A DNA stretch of 64,000 nucleotides from Methylovirgula ligni (GCF_004135935.1 NZ_CP025086.1:3224001-3288000); one strand, 5' to 3'. Shown: positions 18,711 to 27,197, counted from the stretch's first letter. Translations and numbers: made by a program. The notes: generated by a model not told the origin, from the sequence alone.

Positions 18711-19811
18711 CTATTTCGTCGGCTTGTAGATCTGGTCGAACACGCCGCCGTCGGCGAAAAAGGCCTTGTTGGTCTTCGGCCAGCCGCCGAAGGTCTGATC
18801 CACGGTGAACAGCTTCAGCGCCGGGAAGGAGTCGATATACTTCTTGTAGACGTCGATGTCGCGGGGCCGGTAATGCCATTGCGCGATGATGTCCTGCGCC
18901 TCCGGCGTATAAAGATATTTGAGATAGGCCGTCGCCACATCGCGGGTGCCCTTCTTGTCGACGACTGAATCGACGACGGCGACCGGCGGCTCGCCAAGAA
19001 CGCTGGTCGACGGATAGACGATTTCGAACTTGTCTTTGCCGAATTCGTCCGTGGCGAGATAAAGCTCGTTCTCCCAGTTCAGCAGCACGTCGCCGAGGCC
19101 TTTTTGGGCGAAGGTGATCGTGGCGCCGCGCGCGCCGGTGTCGAGAACCGGCACATGCTTGTAGAGGTCGGCGATGGACGCGCGCGCCGCCGCATTGTCG
19201 TAGACGGGGAAGGTCTTCGCCGCCTGCCCATCCGCGATCGAAGCCGCCAGACCTTCCTTGGTCGAAAGGTCATAGGTCTTGGCGCCGGCCGTCGCGCCCC
19301 AGAAGCCGAGGAAAGCCCAGCGCCCGGCGGCGCTCGTTTTCGGGTTCGCGGTGATCACTTGCACGCCCGGCTGCAGCAGATCCTTCCAATCATGGATGTG
19401 CTTGGGGTTGCCCTTGCGCACGAGGAAGGCCACGGCCGACGTATAAGGCGCGGAATTATAGGGGAATTTTGCCTGCCAGCCGGGCTTGATAAGCCCCGCC
19501 TTCTGGATCGCGAGAATATCCTGGGCAAGGCCGAGCGTGACCACATCGGCCTGCAGGCCGTTGACGACAGCCGTCGCCTGCTTGCCAGAGCCGCCGTGCG
19601 ACTGCTGAATCGTGACTTTCGTACCGGTCTTCTTCAGGTAATCGGCCGCGAAAGCGTCGTCGATCGCATCATAAAGTTCGCGGGTCGGATCATAGGAAAC
19701 ATTGAGCAAAGTATTGGACTGGCCGCCTTGCGCAGCCCTCCAGCCGCCGGCAGTCAGGGCAACGCCTGCAAAGCCGACCGCGAGCAATGTCTTAAAACCA
19801 GGAATACGCAT
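18711..19811 (-). CDS. sbp: periplasmic sulfate-binding protein
   Basis: It captures sulfate in the periplasm for CysTWA. I start at MRIPGFKTLLAVGF (19811), 366 residues, because a signal peptide begins there and GAAGGGGG precedes it; an upstream frame extension is non-homologous. Family features are LLNVSYDPTRELYDAIDDAF after the signal peptide and PSTSVLGEPPVAVVDSVVDK near the C-terminus. The sequence upstream (19900-19950) is very AT-rich and may hold the sulfur-responsive promoter, but I could not assign a site. Confidence 0.94.
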   Translation of the reverse strand: MRIPGFKTLLAVGFAGVALTAGGWRAAQGGQSNTLLNVSYDPTRELYDAIDDAFAADYLKKTGTKVTIQQSHGGSGKQATAVVNGLQADVVTLGLAQDILAIQKAGLIKPGWQAKFPYNSAPYTSAVAFLVRKGNPKHIHDWKDLLQPGVQVITANPKTSAAGRWAFLGFWGATAGAKTYDLSTKEGLAASIADGQAAKTFPVYDNAAARASIADLYKHVPVLDTGARGATITFAQKGLGDVLLNWENELYLATDEFGKDKFEIVYPSTSVLGEPPVAVVDSVVDKKGTRDVATAYLKYLYTPEAQDIIAQWHYRPRDIDVYKKYIDSFPALKLFTVDQTFGGWPKTNKAFFADGGVFDQIYKPTK

Positions 19812-20027
19812 AAAACCCCCTTCAAGGAGACACCAAAACGACCGCCGACTGCTGTGTTCACGGCTTCGCGAGCGCCAAAAGAAGCGAGTTTCTGAAACGA
19901 AGTCAACGACTATGTCTATAATTTTTATATACAATGAAATTCGGCAATAAACAGATAAGCTTGCTGGCACGGGATAAAATCGTCTCGCCCTCTGGCGCGC
20001 CCGCACGCGGGCGCCTGCCGGTGGGTC

Positions 20028-20462
20028 TTAAAACTTAAAAGCCACCAGAATCGCCCCTAGCGCCATGAAGGCAACGCCCAGCCAATTCGCGAAGCTGAGC
20101 CTCTCCCCCAAGAACGCGACGCCGAATAGCGCGACGAGGACGACGCTGAGCTTATCGATCGGGGCGACCTTGGCCGCCTCGCCAAGCTGGAGCGCGCGAA
20201 AATAGCAAAGCCACGACGCGCCCGTCGCCAGCGCCGAGAGCGCCAGGAAGAGAAAACTGCGGCCCGAGATCGAATTCAGCGGCTGCCATTGCCGCGCCAC
20301 GCTGACGACGGCCAGCGTGAGAAGCAGCACGAACCCCGTTCGAATGAAGGTCGCAAAATTCGAATTGATGTTTTCCACGCCGAGCTTGGCCAGGATCGCC
20401 GTCAGGGCGGCGAAAAAGGCCGAAAGCCCGGCCCAAACCTGCCAGGAAAAGACCGACGGCAT
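20028..20462 (-). CDS. half-size EamA-family membrane transporter
   Basis: A 144-residue integral membrane protein with five predicted spans. It starts at MPSVFSWQVWAGL (20462), preceded by GAGGGAGAAGTG. It has a single EamA domain (full-length members carry two), so it probably works as a dimer. The motif LGERLSFANWLGVAFMALGA at the end is typical. The substrate is unknown; nothing in the context (sulfate genes downstream) proves a link. Confidence 0.8.
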   Translation of the reverse strand: MPSVFSWQVWAGLSAFFAALTAILAKLGVENINSNFATFIRTGFVLLLTLAVVSVARQWQPLNSISGRSFLFLALSALATGASWLCYFRALQLGEAAKVAPIDKLSVVLVALFGVAFLGERLSFANWLGVAFMALGAILVAFKF

Positions 20463-20570
20463 CACTTCTCCCTCAAATATAATTCGCGCGGCCTCTAAGC
20501 CGGCGAATGTCAGATGTCGAGCCCGCGGCGACATAAACGCACCGCTCGCGATACCGGCGCGACCTCCCCG

Positions 20571-20605
20571 CGTTTTGATGCAATCGCGAAAGCGCCGGTT
20601 AGGGA
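20571..20605. repeat. imperfect 35 bp direct repeat, left copy
   Basis: This copy pairs with 21142-21176 (29 of 35 positions identical by eye, same strand). Both contain CGCGAAAGCGCC, a short self-complementary core. The pair brackets the small SinR/Cas2-like gene at 20657-20980. Confidence 0.55.
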
Positions 20606-20656
20606 ACAACGAAGTTCGTCGACGGGATGATCTGCCGTTTGATCCAGGTGGGGCGA

Positions 20657-20980
20657 TTATTCGGCGGCGTAGTGAGGAGACTGGCGGCCTGACCTTGCGG
20701 CGGAGGCTTGCTTGAACGCTGCCTTCAGCCACATAGCCGAAACGTCGTCGAACCCATCCCAGACTGCTGTTTCCTTGCAAGCGAGGATGAGGAGCTGCTC
20801 ATCGGACAGCAGATGCGCCGCGAGCTTCGTTTTGATTTGCCGGGGATGAAGGGCGCTTCTGATGAGCCAAGTGGGCTCACCGCAATGCCACCAGGCATCG
20901 CTGAGCGCCTTGATGCTCTCGCAAAAGCTCTCGTACACAGGCTTCGAGCGGAGCTTACATACGACGATGTAAATTTCCAT
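20657..20980 (-). CDS. small SinR-family (Cas2-like) hypothetical protein
   Basis: The 107-residue protein starts MEIYIVVCKLRSK. The layout (an N-terminal beta strand, SIKALSDAWWHCGEPTWLI, then HLLSDEQLLILAC and WDGF) matches the small proteins annotated as SinR family, which share a ferredoxin-like fold with Cas2. There are no cas genes or repeats nearby, so a CRISPR role is not supported. Function is unknown; I assign it by remembered pattern, not by alignment. Confidence 0.6.
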   Translation of the reverse strand: MEIYIVVCKLRSKPVYESFCESIKALSDAWWHCGEPTWLIRSALHPRQIKTKLAAHLLSDEQLLILACKETAVWDGFDDVSAMWLKAAFKQASAARSGRQSPHYAAE

Positions 20981-21331
20981 CTCAAATCTCGATACTTAAA
21001 AGCCGGCGGAAGTGCCTAAACCGGCCTCGCCAATAATCGGCACACGCTAGGGAGAAAGGCTGAACAAATGATTATCCCGGTTGTGCGCTTTGAGGGTTCG
21101 AAGCCGTCAGCCGGCTCTTAAGTCCCGCTCTCTCATTCCATCGTTTTGACCTAAGCGCGAAAGCGCCAGTTAAGGAAATATCGGGATATCGCAACAGGTT
21201 GCGGGTCAGCGCCCGATCCAGTCAGCCGCTCTTAAGGCATGCGCGCCCATTGTTCGAATAATGGCGAGCACGTTTGCTGTTCTCCAGAAGGCCGCGGAAC
21301 TCGCATGGCGGGGGGCCACAGGAGACATTCG
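20981..21331. other. intergenic region with repeat copy
   Basis: This 351 bp stretch before the amidase gene holds the right 35 bp repeat copy (21142-21176) and the amidase ribosome-binding site AGGAG at 21320-21324. No gene, tRNA or clear terminator is seen. Confidence 0.5.
21142..21176. repeat. imperfect 35 bp direct repeat, right copy
   Basis: Second copy of the repeat at 20571-20605, in the same orientation, 571 bp apart start to start. It may be a REP-like sequence or the scar of a small insertion carrying the SinR-like gene. Confidence 0.55.
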
Positions 21332-22447
21332 ATGCGTTCGAAAGCAGATCTGTTTTCCAAAATTTCCCGCCGCTGCACGGCAGCCCTGCTGGCCGCGACC
21401 CTCACATTGGGTACAGGTGCGCAAGCCTGCACCAGCTTCGTCATCCGTACCCAGAGCGGCGGCATCGTTTACGGGCGCACGATGGAATTCGGCTTCGACT
21501 TGAAATCTGCCGCGCTTCTTATTCCGCGCCACCTTGCGCTCGCTTCCACCGGCGCCGACGGCAAACCGGGCGCGATGAAGTGGACGAGCAAATATGCGGC
21601 TGTTGGACTCAATGGCGTTGGCGACCCGATCCTGGTCGATGGATTGAACGAGAAGGGCCTCGCCGGCGGCATACTCTATTTCCCCGGTTATGCGGGCTAC
21701 GCCGACGCCTCGAAAACAGACCCTGCCAAGTCGCTTGCCCCTTGGGATTTCCTGACCTGGGCGCTGACCAATTTCGCCACCGTCGCCGAGGTTAAGGCGG
21801 CGCTGTCCGGGATCGCGGTGGTCGGGATCAAGGAAATCCATCTCGGCTTCGCGCCGCCGGTGCATTATACCTTGCACGACGCCTCCGGCGGGTCGCTGGT
21901 GATCGAGCCGATCGACGGCACGCTGAAAGTCTATGACAATCCCTTCGGCGTCATGACCAATTCGCCGCCTTTCGACTGGCAGGTGACGAACCTTCGGAAC
22001 TACGTGAAGATTTCGCCGGTCAATGCGCCGCCGCTGCAGATCGGCGGCCAGACGGTGGCATCGTTCGGCCAGGGCTCTGGTCTGCTCGGCATCCCCGGCG
22101 ATCCGACTCCCCCTTCCCGCTTCGTCCGCGCGCTGGGCTATGCGGCCTCGGCGGAGCGCCAGCCCGACGGCATTGCCAGCGTGCGCGCCGCCGAACATAT
22201 CCTCAACAATTTCGACATTCCAAAGGGCTGGATTCGGCCGGACAGCGGCGGCGAAAGCGAGTGGGAGTTCACCGAATGGTCGGCGGTCGCCGATCTCACC
22301 AACCTCGTCTATTACGTCAAAGCCTATGACGATCAGGTTTTGCGCAGCATCGACCTCAAGACCCAGAATCTCGACGCGCCGGCCATCGTCTCGGCGCCGC
22401 TGGTGCCACGGCCCGAGGCGCCGGCGCTGACCTTCGCCAAGCCGTAA
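21332..22447 (+). CDS. exported choloylglycine hydrolase-family (linear amide C-N) Ntn hydrolase
   Basis: A 371-residue protein starting at MRSKADLF, with AGGAG 8 bp upstream. A 32-residue signal peptide ends GTGAQA, so cleavage exposes Cys33 (CTSFVIRT) as the N-terminal nucleophile required by this Ntn family. The early arginine in YGRTMEFG also matches. Substrates in the family range from bile salts to penicillin V and acyl-homoserine lactones. Being periplasmic and in a likely methylotroph, a bile-salt role is unlikely; the substrate cannot be predicted. Confidence 0.88.
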   Translation: MRSKADLFSKISRRCTAALLAATLTLGTGAQACTSFVIRTQSGGIVYGRTMEFGFDLKSAALLIPRHLALASTGADGKPGAMKWTSKYAAVGLNGVGDPILVDGLNEKGLAGGILYFPGYAGYADASKTDPAKSLAPWDFLTWALTNFATVAEVKAALSGIAVVGIKEIHLGFAPPVHYTLHDASGGSLVIEPIDGTLKVYDNPFGVMTNSPPFDWQVTNLRNYVKISPVNAPPLQIGGQTVASFGQGSGLLGIPGDPTPPSRFVRALGYAASAERQPDGIASVRAAEHILNNFDIPKGWIRPDSGGESEWEFTEWSAVADLTNLVYYVKAYDDQVLRSIDLKTQNLDAPAIVSAPLVPRPEAPALTFAKP

Positions 22448-22458
22448 CGGCGGAGCCA

Positions 22459-23154
22459 TCACCCTCGTCCGGCGCCGGCCGGGCGAGGCTCGGGCCCACG
22501 TGGATCGATGTGATCTTCATCCCCGGGCGGCCTGAATTCGCCGGCTTCGAGAGCCGCGCGAAGGCGATTGGTATAATGCCGAATGAACGCATCTCGCGCC
22601 CGGGCCGGGTTTGAGCAGTTCCATTCCAGCCCGAGCTCTTTGCCGAACCGCGCGTAGGCTTCTTTTTTGGCAAAATGGATTATGTGGCCGTTCTCGCCTT
22701 CTTCGGATACGAAGTCCTCCGGCGGCACCTTATCCAGACGATGGGCAAGACAATCGCGCAGAAGCGCCGAGGAGGCCCTGTCTGCGCCGCCGCGCAAGAT
22801 GAGCACGCCGGAGTTCACGCGCCCCGAGATGCCGCGGACAAAAAAGAAATCGTGCTCCGCCGATGTCGCGAGAACATCGGTGAAGGGTGGGCAATCGCGG
22901 GCGATTTCCGCGTCGCAATCAATCAGCAGGACATCTATCCCCGAGATCAGGAACCCTAGCGCGATCTCGAGCTTCGCCCATTTGGGATGCAACGACGATT
23001 CAGGCTGGCGGATAATTGCGTGCTCATACCCGTGTCCGTTGCAGTATAGCCTCTGGCTGTCGATGCAGAACTGCCAGCGATTCAGGTAGTCAGGCGTTGC
23101 GATCGTGAGCACCGTCGGCCGGCCGGGCGATAATATCGAGCCGGGACTCGTCAC
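22459..23154 (-). CDS. GT-A-like nucleotide-diphospho-sugar transferase family protein
   Basis: 231 residues, GTG start with AGGAG six bases upstream. VLTIATPDYLNRWQFCIDSQ at the N-terminus, HPKWAKLEIALGFL and VLLIDCDAEIARDCPPF form the pattern of galactosyltransferase-like GT-A proteins, in which the D-x-D (DCD) binds metal and nucleotide sugar. The C-terminal 20 residues are proline and glycine rich and disordered. It lies convergent with the amidase and has no sugar-biosynthesis neighbours. Confidence 0.65.
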   Translation of the reverse strand: MTSPGSILSPGRPTVLTIATPDYLNRWQFCIDSQRLYCNGHGYEHAIIRQPESSLHPKWAKLEIALGFLISGIDVLLIDCDAEIARDCPPFTDVLATSAEHDFFFVRGISGRVNSGVLILRGGADRASSALLRDCLAHRLDKVPPEDFVSEEGENGHIIHFAKKEAYARFGKELGLEWNCSNPARARDAFIRHYTNRLRAALEAGEFRPPGDEDHIDPRGPEPRPAGAGRG

Positions 23155-23334
23155 CAGAATCTCCTGCCGCCGCCACGGGCCAATTTACGGAAACCGCCCC
23201 GCCCCAGGAGGCGTAATCTTGAGCGATGCGGAGTGGAAGATATTCGGTCAGACCCGGAGGCTCAAGCGGCCCCGAAAAGCTCTCCGGCGCGGAGCCAACT
23301 CCATATCTCTATGTTTTTCTTGGATATGGCAGAA

Positions 23335-23410
23335 TGGCAGGAGAGGAGGGACTCGAACCCCCAGCCCCCGGTTTTGGAGACCGGTGCTCTACCAATTGAG
23401 CTACACTCCT
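23335..23410 (-). tRNA. trnW: tRNA-Trp (anticodon CCA)
   Basis: The minus-strand cloverleaf begins AGGAGTGTAGCTCAATTGG, has anticodon stem-loop CCGGTCTCCAAAACCGG, T-arm GGGGGTTCGAGTCCCTC and encoded CCA (23335-23337). A T-T mismatch lies in the acceptor stem. It points towards secE, which lies 8 kb away beyond several inserted genes. Confidence 0.97.
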
Positions 23411-23493
23411 AGCGCCCCCGTATTAGCCGCAGGCGGCCCCGCAAAGCAAGCGGCTCCTGGCCCGATCGCAGCGTTCACATCTTGCGGGGCGCA

Positions 23494-23522
23494 CTGTCAA
23501 AGCCGGATCAAGAGCCTATAAT
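23494..23522 (+). promoter_or_regulatory. candidate promoter of the 23553 gene
   Basis: CTGTCA (23494-23499), a 17 bp spacer and a perfect TATAAT (23517-23522), 31 bp before the start codon at 23553. Confidence 0.6.
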
Positions 23523-23552
23523 CCCGGCGAAGCAATTTTGCGGAGATTCCCG

Positions 23553-23999
23553 ATGGCCGGACCTGTTGACCGCCTGCGCGGCGCGCTCCTCGCACTTTCG
23601 ACCCTCGCCTTCGGAGCCTTCGGCAGCGCGGCGCTGGCTCAAAGCGCCGAGCCGACGCCACCCGGCGCCAAAACGCAGCAGACGTTCGACAGTGACATGG
23701 CGGACACCGTGCAGGATCCGCGCATCGCCGCGGCGCAGAAGTCCGGCAAGGGCGTCTGGAAATGGGTCGTCCCGCCGGTGAAAATGAACGGCGTCTTCGA
23801 CGACAATGATCCGATCGGCCTCGTTGCCGGCAAACTGATTCCGGCCGACTGCTCGATCAACTGGATCAACCCCGACACCCACAAGCTCTATTGCTTCACC
23901 TCTGCCACCTCGCTCGTCTATTTCCTCGACGCGCCGCAGAACTATCTGGCGCAAGCGGAAAAGAGCTGGCAGGTGCTGAAGGGCAAGCCGTCAACTTGA
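23553..23999 (+). CDS. exported YHS-domain-like protein
   Basis: 148 residues from MAGPVDRL (GGAG at 23542-23545), with a signal peptide ending ALAQS. The C-terminal part PADCSINWINPDTHKLYCFTSA ... LDAPQNYLAQAEKSW resembles the YHS metal-binding fold (cysteine, then F-x-S, then the P-x-x-Y-L motif). Function unknown. The 3' end overlaps the convergent ybjQ-like gene by 9 bp. Confidence 0.7.
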   Translation: MAGPVDRLRGALLALSTLAFGAFGSAALAQSAEPTPPGAKTQQTFDSDMADTVQDPRIAAAQKSGKGVWKWVVPPVKMNGVFDDNDPIGLVAGKLIPADCSINWINPDTHKLYCFTSATSLVYFLDAPQNYLAQAEKSWQVLKGKPST

Positions 24000-24320
24000 G
24001 CCGACCGGCTCGACCCAGACGGCGGTGCCGTAGGCCAGAACCTCGGTGATCCCGTCGGTGATCTCGTTGGCGTCATAGCGCATGGCGACGACGGCATTGG
24101 CGCCGCCCTGCCGCGCGTGTTCGCACATATTGTCGAAAGCCTCCTGCCGCGCGGTTTCCGCCAGATGGACGAAAGCGCCGATCTGACCGCCGAAGAAGGA
24201 TTGCAAACCGCCGACGAAGTTTCCGATCACGCTGCGCGACCGCACGGTGATCCCGCGCACAAGGCCGAGATGACGGACAATACGATACCCGGCAAGATCA
24301 TTGGTCGTCGCAACAATCAT
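23991..24320 (-). CDS. YbjQ/UPF0145 family protein
   Basis: 109 residues from MIVATTNDLAGYRIV, with GGAG seven bases upstream. The conserved GGANAVVAMRYDANEI segment and the overall length identify the UPF0145 (YbjQ) family, which forms oligomers of unknown role, often described as heavy-metal-binding domain proteins. Tail-to-tail with the YHS-like gene. Confidence 0.88.
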   Translation of the reverse strand: MIVATTNDLAGYRIVRHLGLVRGITVRSRSVIGNFVGGLQSFFGGQIGAFVHLAETARQEAFDNMCEHARQGGANAVVAMRYDANEITDGITEVLAYGTAVWVEPVGSS

Positions 24321-24425
24321 GGCGTTCTCCAACCAAAAAATAAGTCAAAGAATGAAACGCCTGCCTGGGGGTCGAGACCCCAGATATTTAACTCTTCTAT
24401 TAACCTCCGAGATACTTCAGCGGGT

Positions 24426-24947
24426 TTACCAGTGGATGGCATTTCGAAATGAGCTTATTGGCTGGCGCGCCTTACCCTTAGAGAAGTTCGTTGTAATGTC
24501 TTCTATCTCGACCGAGTCGAGAAACTTTGCGTGTGCAATATTTAACATTTTCGGGTTCTTTTTTCTTCCCCACGCGAGAATTAGACGCTCCAGATATTTG
24601 AGTACTTCCTTTGATACGTTCGTTGAGAATCCTTTTTGTTTATCCTTGGGGCGCGCAAGTAGGTGTATACAAAGAGTGCCTTTGATACCGCGCCAATCGC
24701 CAAGGATTTTGGTGAGGTTAGCGTTGTTGAAGACTTCTTTATGGAAGCCTTGCTTCTGCGTAATCCCCACATACTGCGGCATGTAGTTTGAGCCATTGCG
24801 GAGAGAAAAAAGATAAACGCCCTGAGCGGGCGGAAGGTACTCCACTTCGCTTTCGACCGTTTCCCAGAATTGCTTTTGCCGCTCCTTCTTCCTGATTTCG
24901 AGCTTGTCACACACAAAGGGACCGTAGACTCGAAAATAGCTGCTCAT
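24426..24947 (-). CDS. GIY-YIG-like nuclease-domain protein, probably acquired
   Basis: 173 residues from MSSYFRVYGPF, preceded by GGGGGTGA. The block GVYLFSLRNGSNYMPQYVGITQ resembles the GIY-x(n)-YIG core, but I cannot confirm the catalytic arginine and glutamate. It is visibly richer in A and T than its neighbours, with a codon choice unlike the flanking chromosomal genes. It sits just outside the left boundary of the integrated element, so it may be an older insertion at the same locus. Confidence 0.5.
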   Translation of the reverse strand: MSSYFRVYGPFVCDKLEIRKKERQKQFWETVESEVEYLPPAQGVYLFSLRNGSNYMPQYVGITQKQGFHKEVFNNANLTKILGDWRGIKGTLCIHLLARPKDKQKGFSTNVSKEVLKYLERLILAWGRKKNPKMLNIAHAKFLDSVEIEDITTNFSKGKARQPISSFRNAIHW

Positions 24948-25146
24948 GAAGTCACCCCCCGGCGCAGGATGCGGCTGGAGCGTCACAATAAATCAATAAT
25001 CTGAGAAAATGCGAGTGGCGTTTCTGGGCTTGTGGCGACGGTCGGCCAACCTGAACTTGGGAGGTTTGCCTCAGAAAGTCACGTCGAGCCGTAACACGCC
25101 TGCCGCCTGCCCCGCGCGTGTCAGCACGATGTCTCGACGACCCTAA

Positions 25147-25193
25147 TTGGAGCGGGTGAAGGGAATCGAACCCTCGTATTCAGCTTGGAAGGC
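25147..25193. repeat. attL: left 47 bp copy of the tRNA-Gly 3' end
   Basis: This 47 bp sequence is identical to 43300-43346, where it forms the 3' half of tRNA-Gly(UCC) from the anticodon region to CCA. The left copy is not preceded by the tRNA 5' half. Such duplication is the mark of integration by a tyrosine recombinase; the integrase gene lies 50 bp inside. Confidence 0.93.
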
Positions 25194-25200
25194 ATCAATA

Positions 25201-25257
25201 AAATCCATCTATATCAGTATCTTAAGGCATATATGATGGGGGTTATGATGGGACTTT
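25201..25257. promoter_or_regulatory. candidate integrase arm sites, left end
   Basis: AAATCCATCTATATCAG (25201-25217) and TGGGACTTT (25249-25257) recur in the same orientation at the right end (43265-43281 with two changes; 43180-43188 and 43192-43200 exact). Recurrence only next to both att cores suggests accessory binding sites for integrase or excisionase. Confidence 0.45.
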
Positions 25258-26328
25258 CACCGGCTCCATTGCATTCATAGCATTGCGCAGATCGTCGTCC
25301 AGCACGTGCGCATATTTCGCCGTGGTTGAAACATCGCTGTGCCGGAGCAACCGCGAAACCATCTTCAAATTGCCTGTCGAGCGCAAGAGCCGGGTGGCGC
25401 AGGTGTGCCGTAAGTCGTGCAGCCGCAAGCCGACGACCCCCGCCTGCTCGCAAGCCTTTACGAAGGCCGCCGACAAGCTTCGATACGTCATCGGCTCATT
25501 GCTCATATTCCGCCAAACTGGCGTTCCTACGGCGTCTCTGGGCCGCATAGGGGCAAGAATTTCGATCATCGCGGCGGATAGCGGAATTGGCGCGGTCTTG
25601 TTGCCCTTCCCTCGCACGGTGATGATAAGGCCGGACCAATTAATGTCAGTCCATTTCATCCCGCAAAGCTCACTGGCCCGCAGCCCTGACAAGATCGCGA
25701 ACCGGACGGCGGGGTGATAGTGCGACGGCAGTACCGCAAAGATCGCCGCCTCCTCCTCTGCGCTCGCGAACCGGACGCGCTCGACAGGCTCCCGCAAGCG
25801 ATGGACGCGCCAATTGATCCTGCCGACAGTCTCGCCCCAATTCTGCTCAGCCCGGCGAAGGACTCGGCGGAGCGGATCGATAACGCTGCGATTGACCGTC
25901 GAATTTGATATGCGCTTCGGAATGCGCTCTTTCGCCATCTTGCCAGCGATCATCTTTGGGTAGCTGACAAGATCGCCGCGCCGCCGCGCGACCAATGCGG
26001 CAACATCGGAGTCGGTGATCGAGGCAATCGCCTTGTCAGGCCCGAGATTCTTGACGATGTAGACTAGCGACCAATTTATGTCGCGGTGCGACTTGGCGCG
26101 CTCCCCGACTTCAGCCCAATATCGCCCTGCTGCCTCATCGATTGTCATCGGCGCGGCATCGAAGCTTCGCGCATTGGCGAATTGCCGCTTTAGCTCCTCG
26201 CGAATCTCTCGCTCGCGCGCCTCGGCATCGCGTTTGTTCGCGTGTCCGGTCGATCCGGCGAATCGCTGGCCTTTGAACTGAAAGTCGTAAGTGTAGTTTG
26301 GCGAACCTTCGCGCTTGTAAATCGACAT
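25243..26328 (-). CDS. int: tyrosine-type site-specific integrase
   Basis: 361 residues from MSIYKREGSPNYTYDF. An N-terminal arm-binding and core-binding region (about 1-170) is followed by the catalytic domain with the Arg in SGLRASELCG, the H-x-x-R box HDLRHTCATRLL, the histidine in LLRHSDVSTTAKY and the tyrosine nucleophile in that last segment. It sits 50 bp inside attL and reads towards it. It should integrate and, with the HTH protein at 26544, excise the element. Confidence 0.95.
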   Translation of the reverse strand: MSIYKREGSPNYTYDFQFKGQRFAGSTGHANKRDAEAREREIREELKRQFANARSFDAAPMTIDEAAGRYWAEVGERAKSHRDINWSLVYIVKNLGPDKAIASITDSDVAALVARRRGDLVSYPKMIAGKMAKERIPKRISNSTVNRSVIDPLRRVLRRAEQNWGETVGRINWRVHRLREPVERVRFASAEEEAAIFAVLPSHYHPAVRFAILSGLRASELCGMKWTDINWSGLIITVRGKGNKTAPIPLSAAMIEILAPMRPRDAVGTPVWRNMSNEPMTYRSLSAAFVKACEQAGVVGLRLHDLRHTCATRLLRSTGNLKMVSRLLRHSDVSTTAKYAHVLDDDLRNAMNAMEPVKVPS

Positions 26329-26494
26329 CGGCCATACCGCGATTAAGCTGAATACCCGCAGTATGGCGACTCTCTGCGCACGCGGCAACGGCTGACATGC
26401 GCTGACATCCAAGAACAATGTGCAACAATCGATGTTCGCGATTGCTCACCTAAGCGCACTCCGCTTAATGTCATAAATGTATTGACGGAAACCC

Positions 26495-26525
26495 GCCCGA
26501 CGCTCCCGCAGCGCCGGGCTTTTTT
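26495..26525 (+). terminator. intrinsic terminator without an upstream gene
   Basis: GCCCG-a-CGCT / AGCG-c-CGGGC with a 5 nt loop is followed by six T (26520-26525). It points rightward in the int/xis divergent region, where no rightward gene precedes it. It may end a short RNA started within the preceding 150 bp or block leftward-module antisense transcription. Confidence 0.7.
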
Positions 26526-26543
26526 ATGCGCGAGGGAAAGACA

Positions 26544-26762
26544 ATGACCGCAACGAAGACTGGCACGGCCAGCGACACTATCGACGGCGCCCCGGCGATT
26601 GCTGCTTACATCGGCGTTTGCCCGCACACCGTCCGGCGTCGGCTTGCAAAGGGACTCCTGCCGGGAGCCTTCAGGGTCGGCAATCAAATCATGCTGAGCA
26701 AACTGGAATATCACGCTGGCGTCGCGGCGCGCATAGCCGAGTCATCTCGGCGCGTCGCTTAA
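26544..26762 (+). CDS. excisionase-like helix-turn-helix protein
   Basis: 72 residues from MTATKTGTASD, with GAGGGA seven bases upstream. GAPAIAAYIGVCPHTVRRRLAKGLLPGAFRVGNQIMLSK is a MerR/Xis-type winged HTH as found in recombination directionality factors. It is divergent from the integrase gene, an arrangement suited to control of excision. It could also act as a repressor. Confidence 0.65.
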   Translation: MTATKTGTASDTIDGAPAIAAYIGVCPHTVRRRLAKGLLPGAFRVGNQIMLSKLEYHAGVAARIAESSRRVA

Positions 26763-26777
26763 GAAAGGACAACTGAC

Positions 26778-27107
26778 ATGGATTATCTCGACATTGACCC
26801 CAATTCCATCCCGCCGGAAGGCCGCACGCTGACCGGCCCCGAATACTGCCGCATGTACCGCGAGATCGCGAAAGACGATCACCTAAAACAAGTCGCAGAA
26901 TGGATTGGCATGTACGGTCAAGACGCCGTTCTGCACTTGGTAGGGATGGCGCTCGTAAAGGCTTCAGACGACATTGTGTCTGACTTTCCCGACTCATCCT
27001 CTGACGAAATGTCCGAGCGGTATATGGCCGACGCATATCGCGTGATGAGACTCGCTGATGAACTTGCAGACGAGGTTGCCAGCCGCCTTGATCGGCGCAA
27101 GGCATAG
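26778..27107 (+). CDS. hypothetical element protein (acidic, 109 aa)
   Basis: 109 residues, acidic and predicted mostly helical; not recognised. It lies 15 bp after the excisionase-like gene, with AAAGGAC as ribosome-binding site and one CTGACA directly before the ATG, so the two are probably cotranscribed. A strong hairpin follows its stop codon. Confidence 0.6.
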   Translation: MDYLDIDPNSIPPEGRTLTGPEYCRMYREIAKDDHLKQVAEWIGMYGQDAVLHLVGMALVKASDDIVSDFPDSSSDEMSERYMADAYRVMRLADELADEVASRLDRRKA

Positions 27108-27133
27108 TCGCTGACACGTCTGATAGCAAAGAA

Positions 27134-27165
27134 AAGCCCGGCACCGCTCTAACGGTGCCGGGCTT
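27134..27165 (+). terminator. strong hairpin terminator
   Basis: A perfect 13 bp stem (27134-27146 with 27153-27165; AAGCCCGGCACCG) around CTCTAA. The arms begin with AA and end with TT, so it can act on both strands. It closes the 26544-27107 unit. Confidence 0.75.
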
Positions 27166-27197
27166 AGTCATATCAAACTACACACAAGAAGAATATA

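Noticed and set aside
20657-20980. CRISPR-Cas remnant suggested by the Cas2-like fold
   Set aside because: No cas1, effector or repeat array; SinR-family proteins occur widely without CRISPR.
21206-22462. 418-codon frame antisense to the Ntn amidase gene
   Set aside because: No signal, domain or ribosome-binding site; the plus strand has signal peptide, catalytic Cys and RBS.
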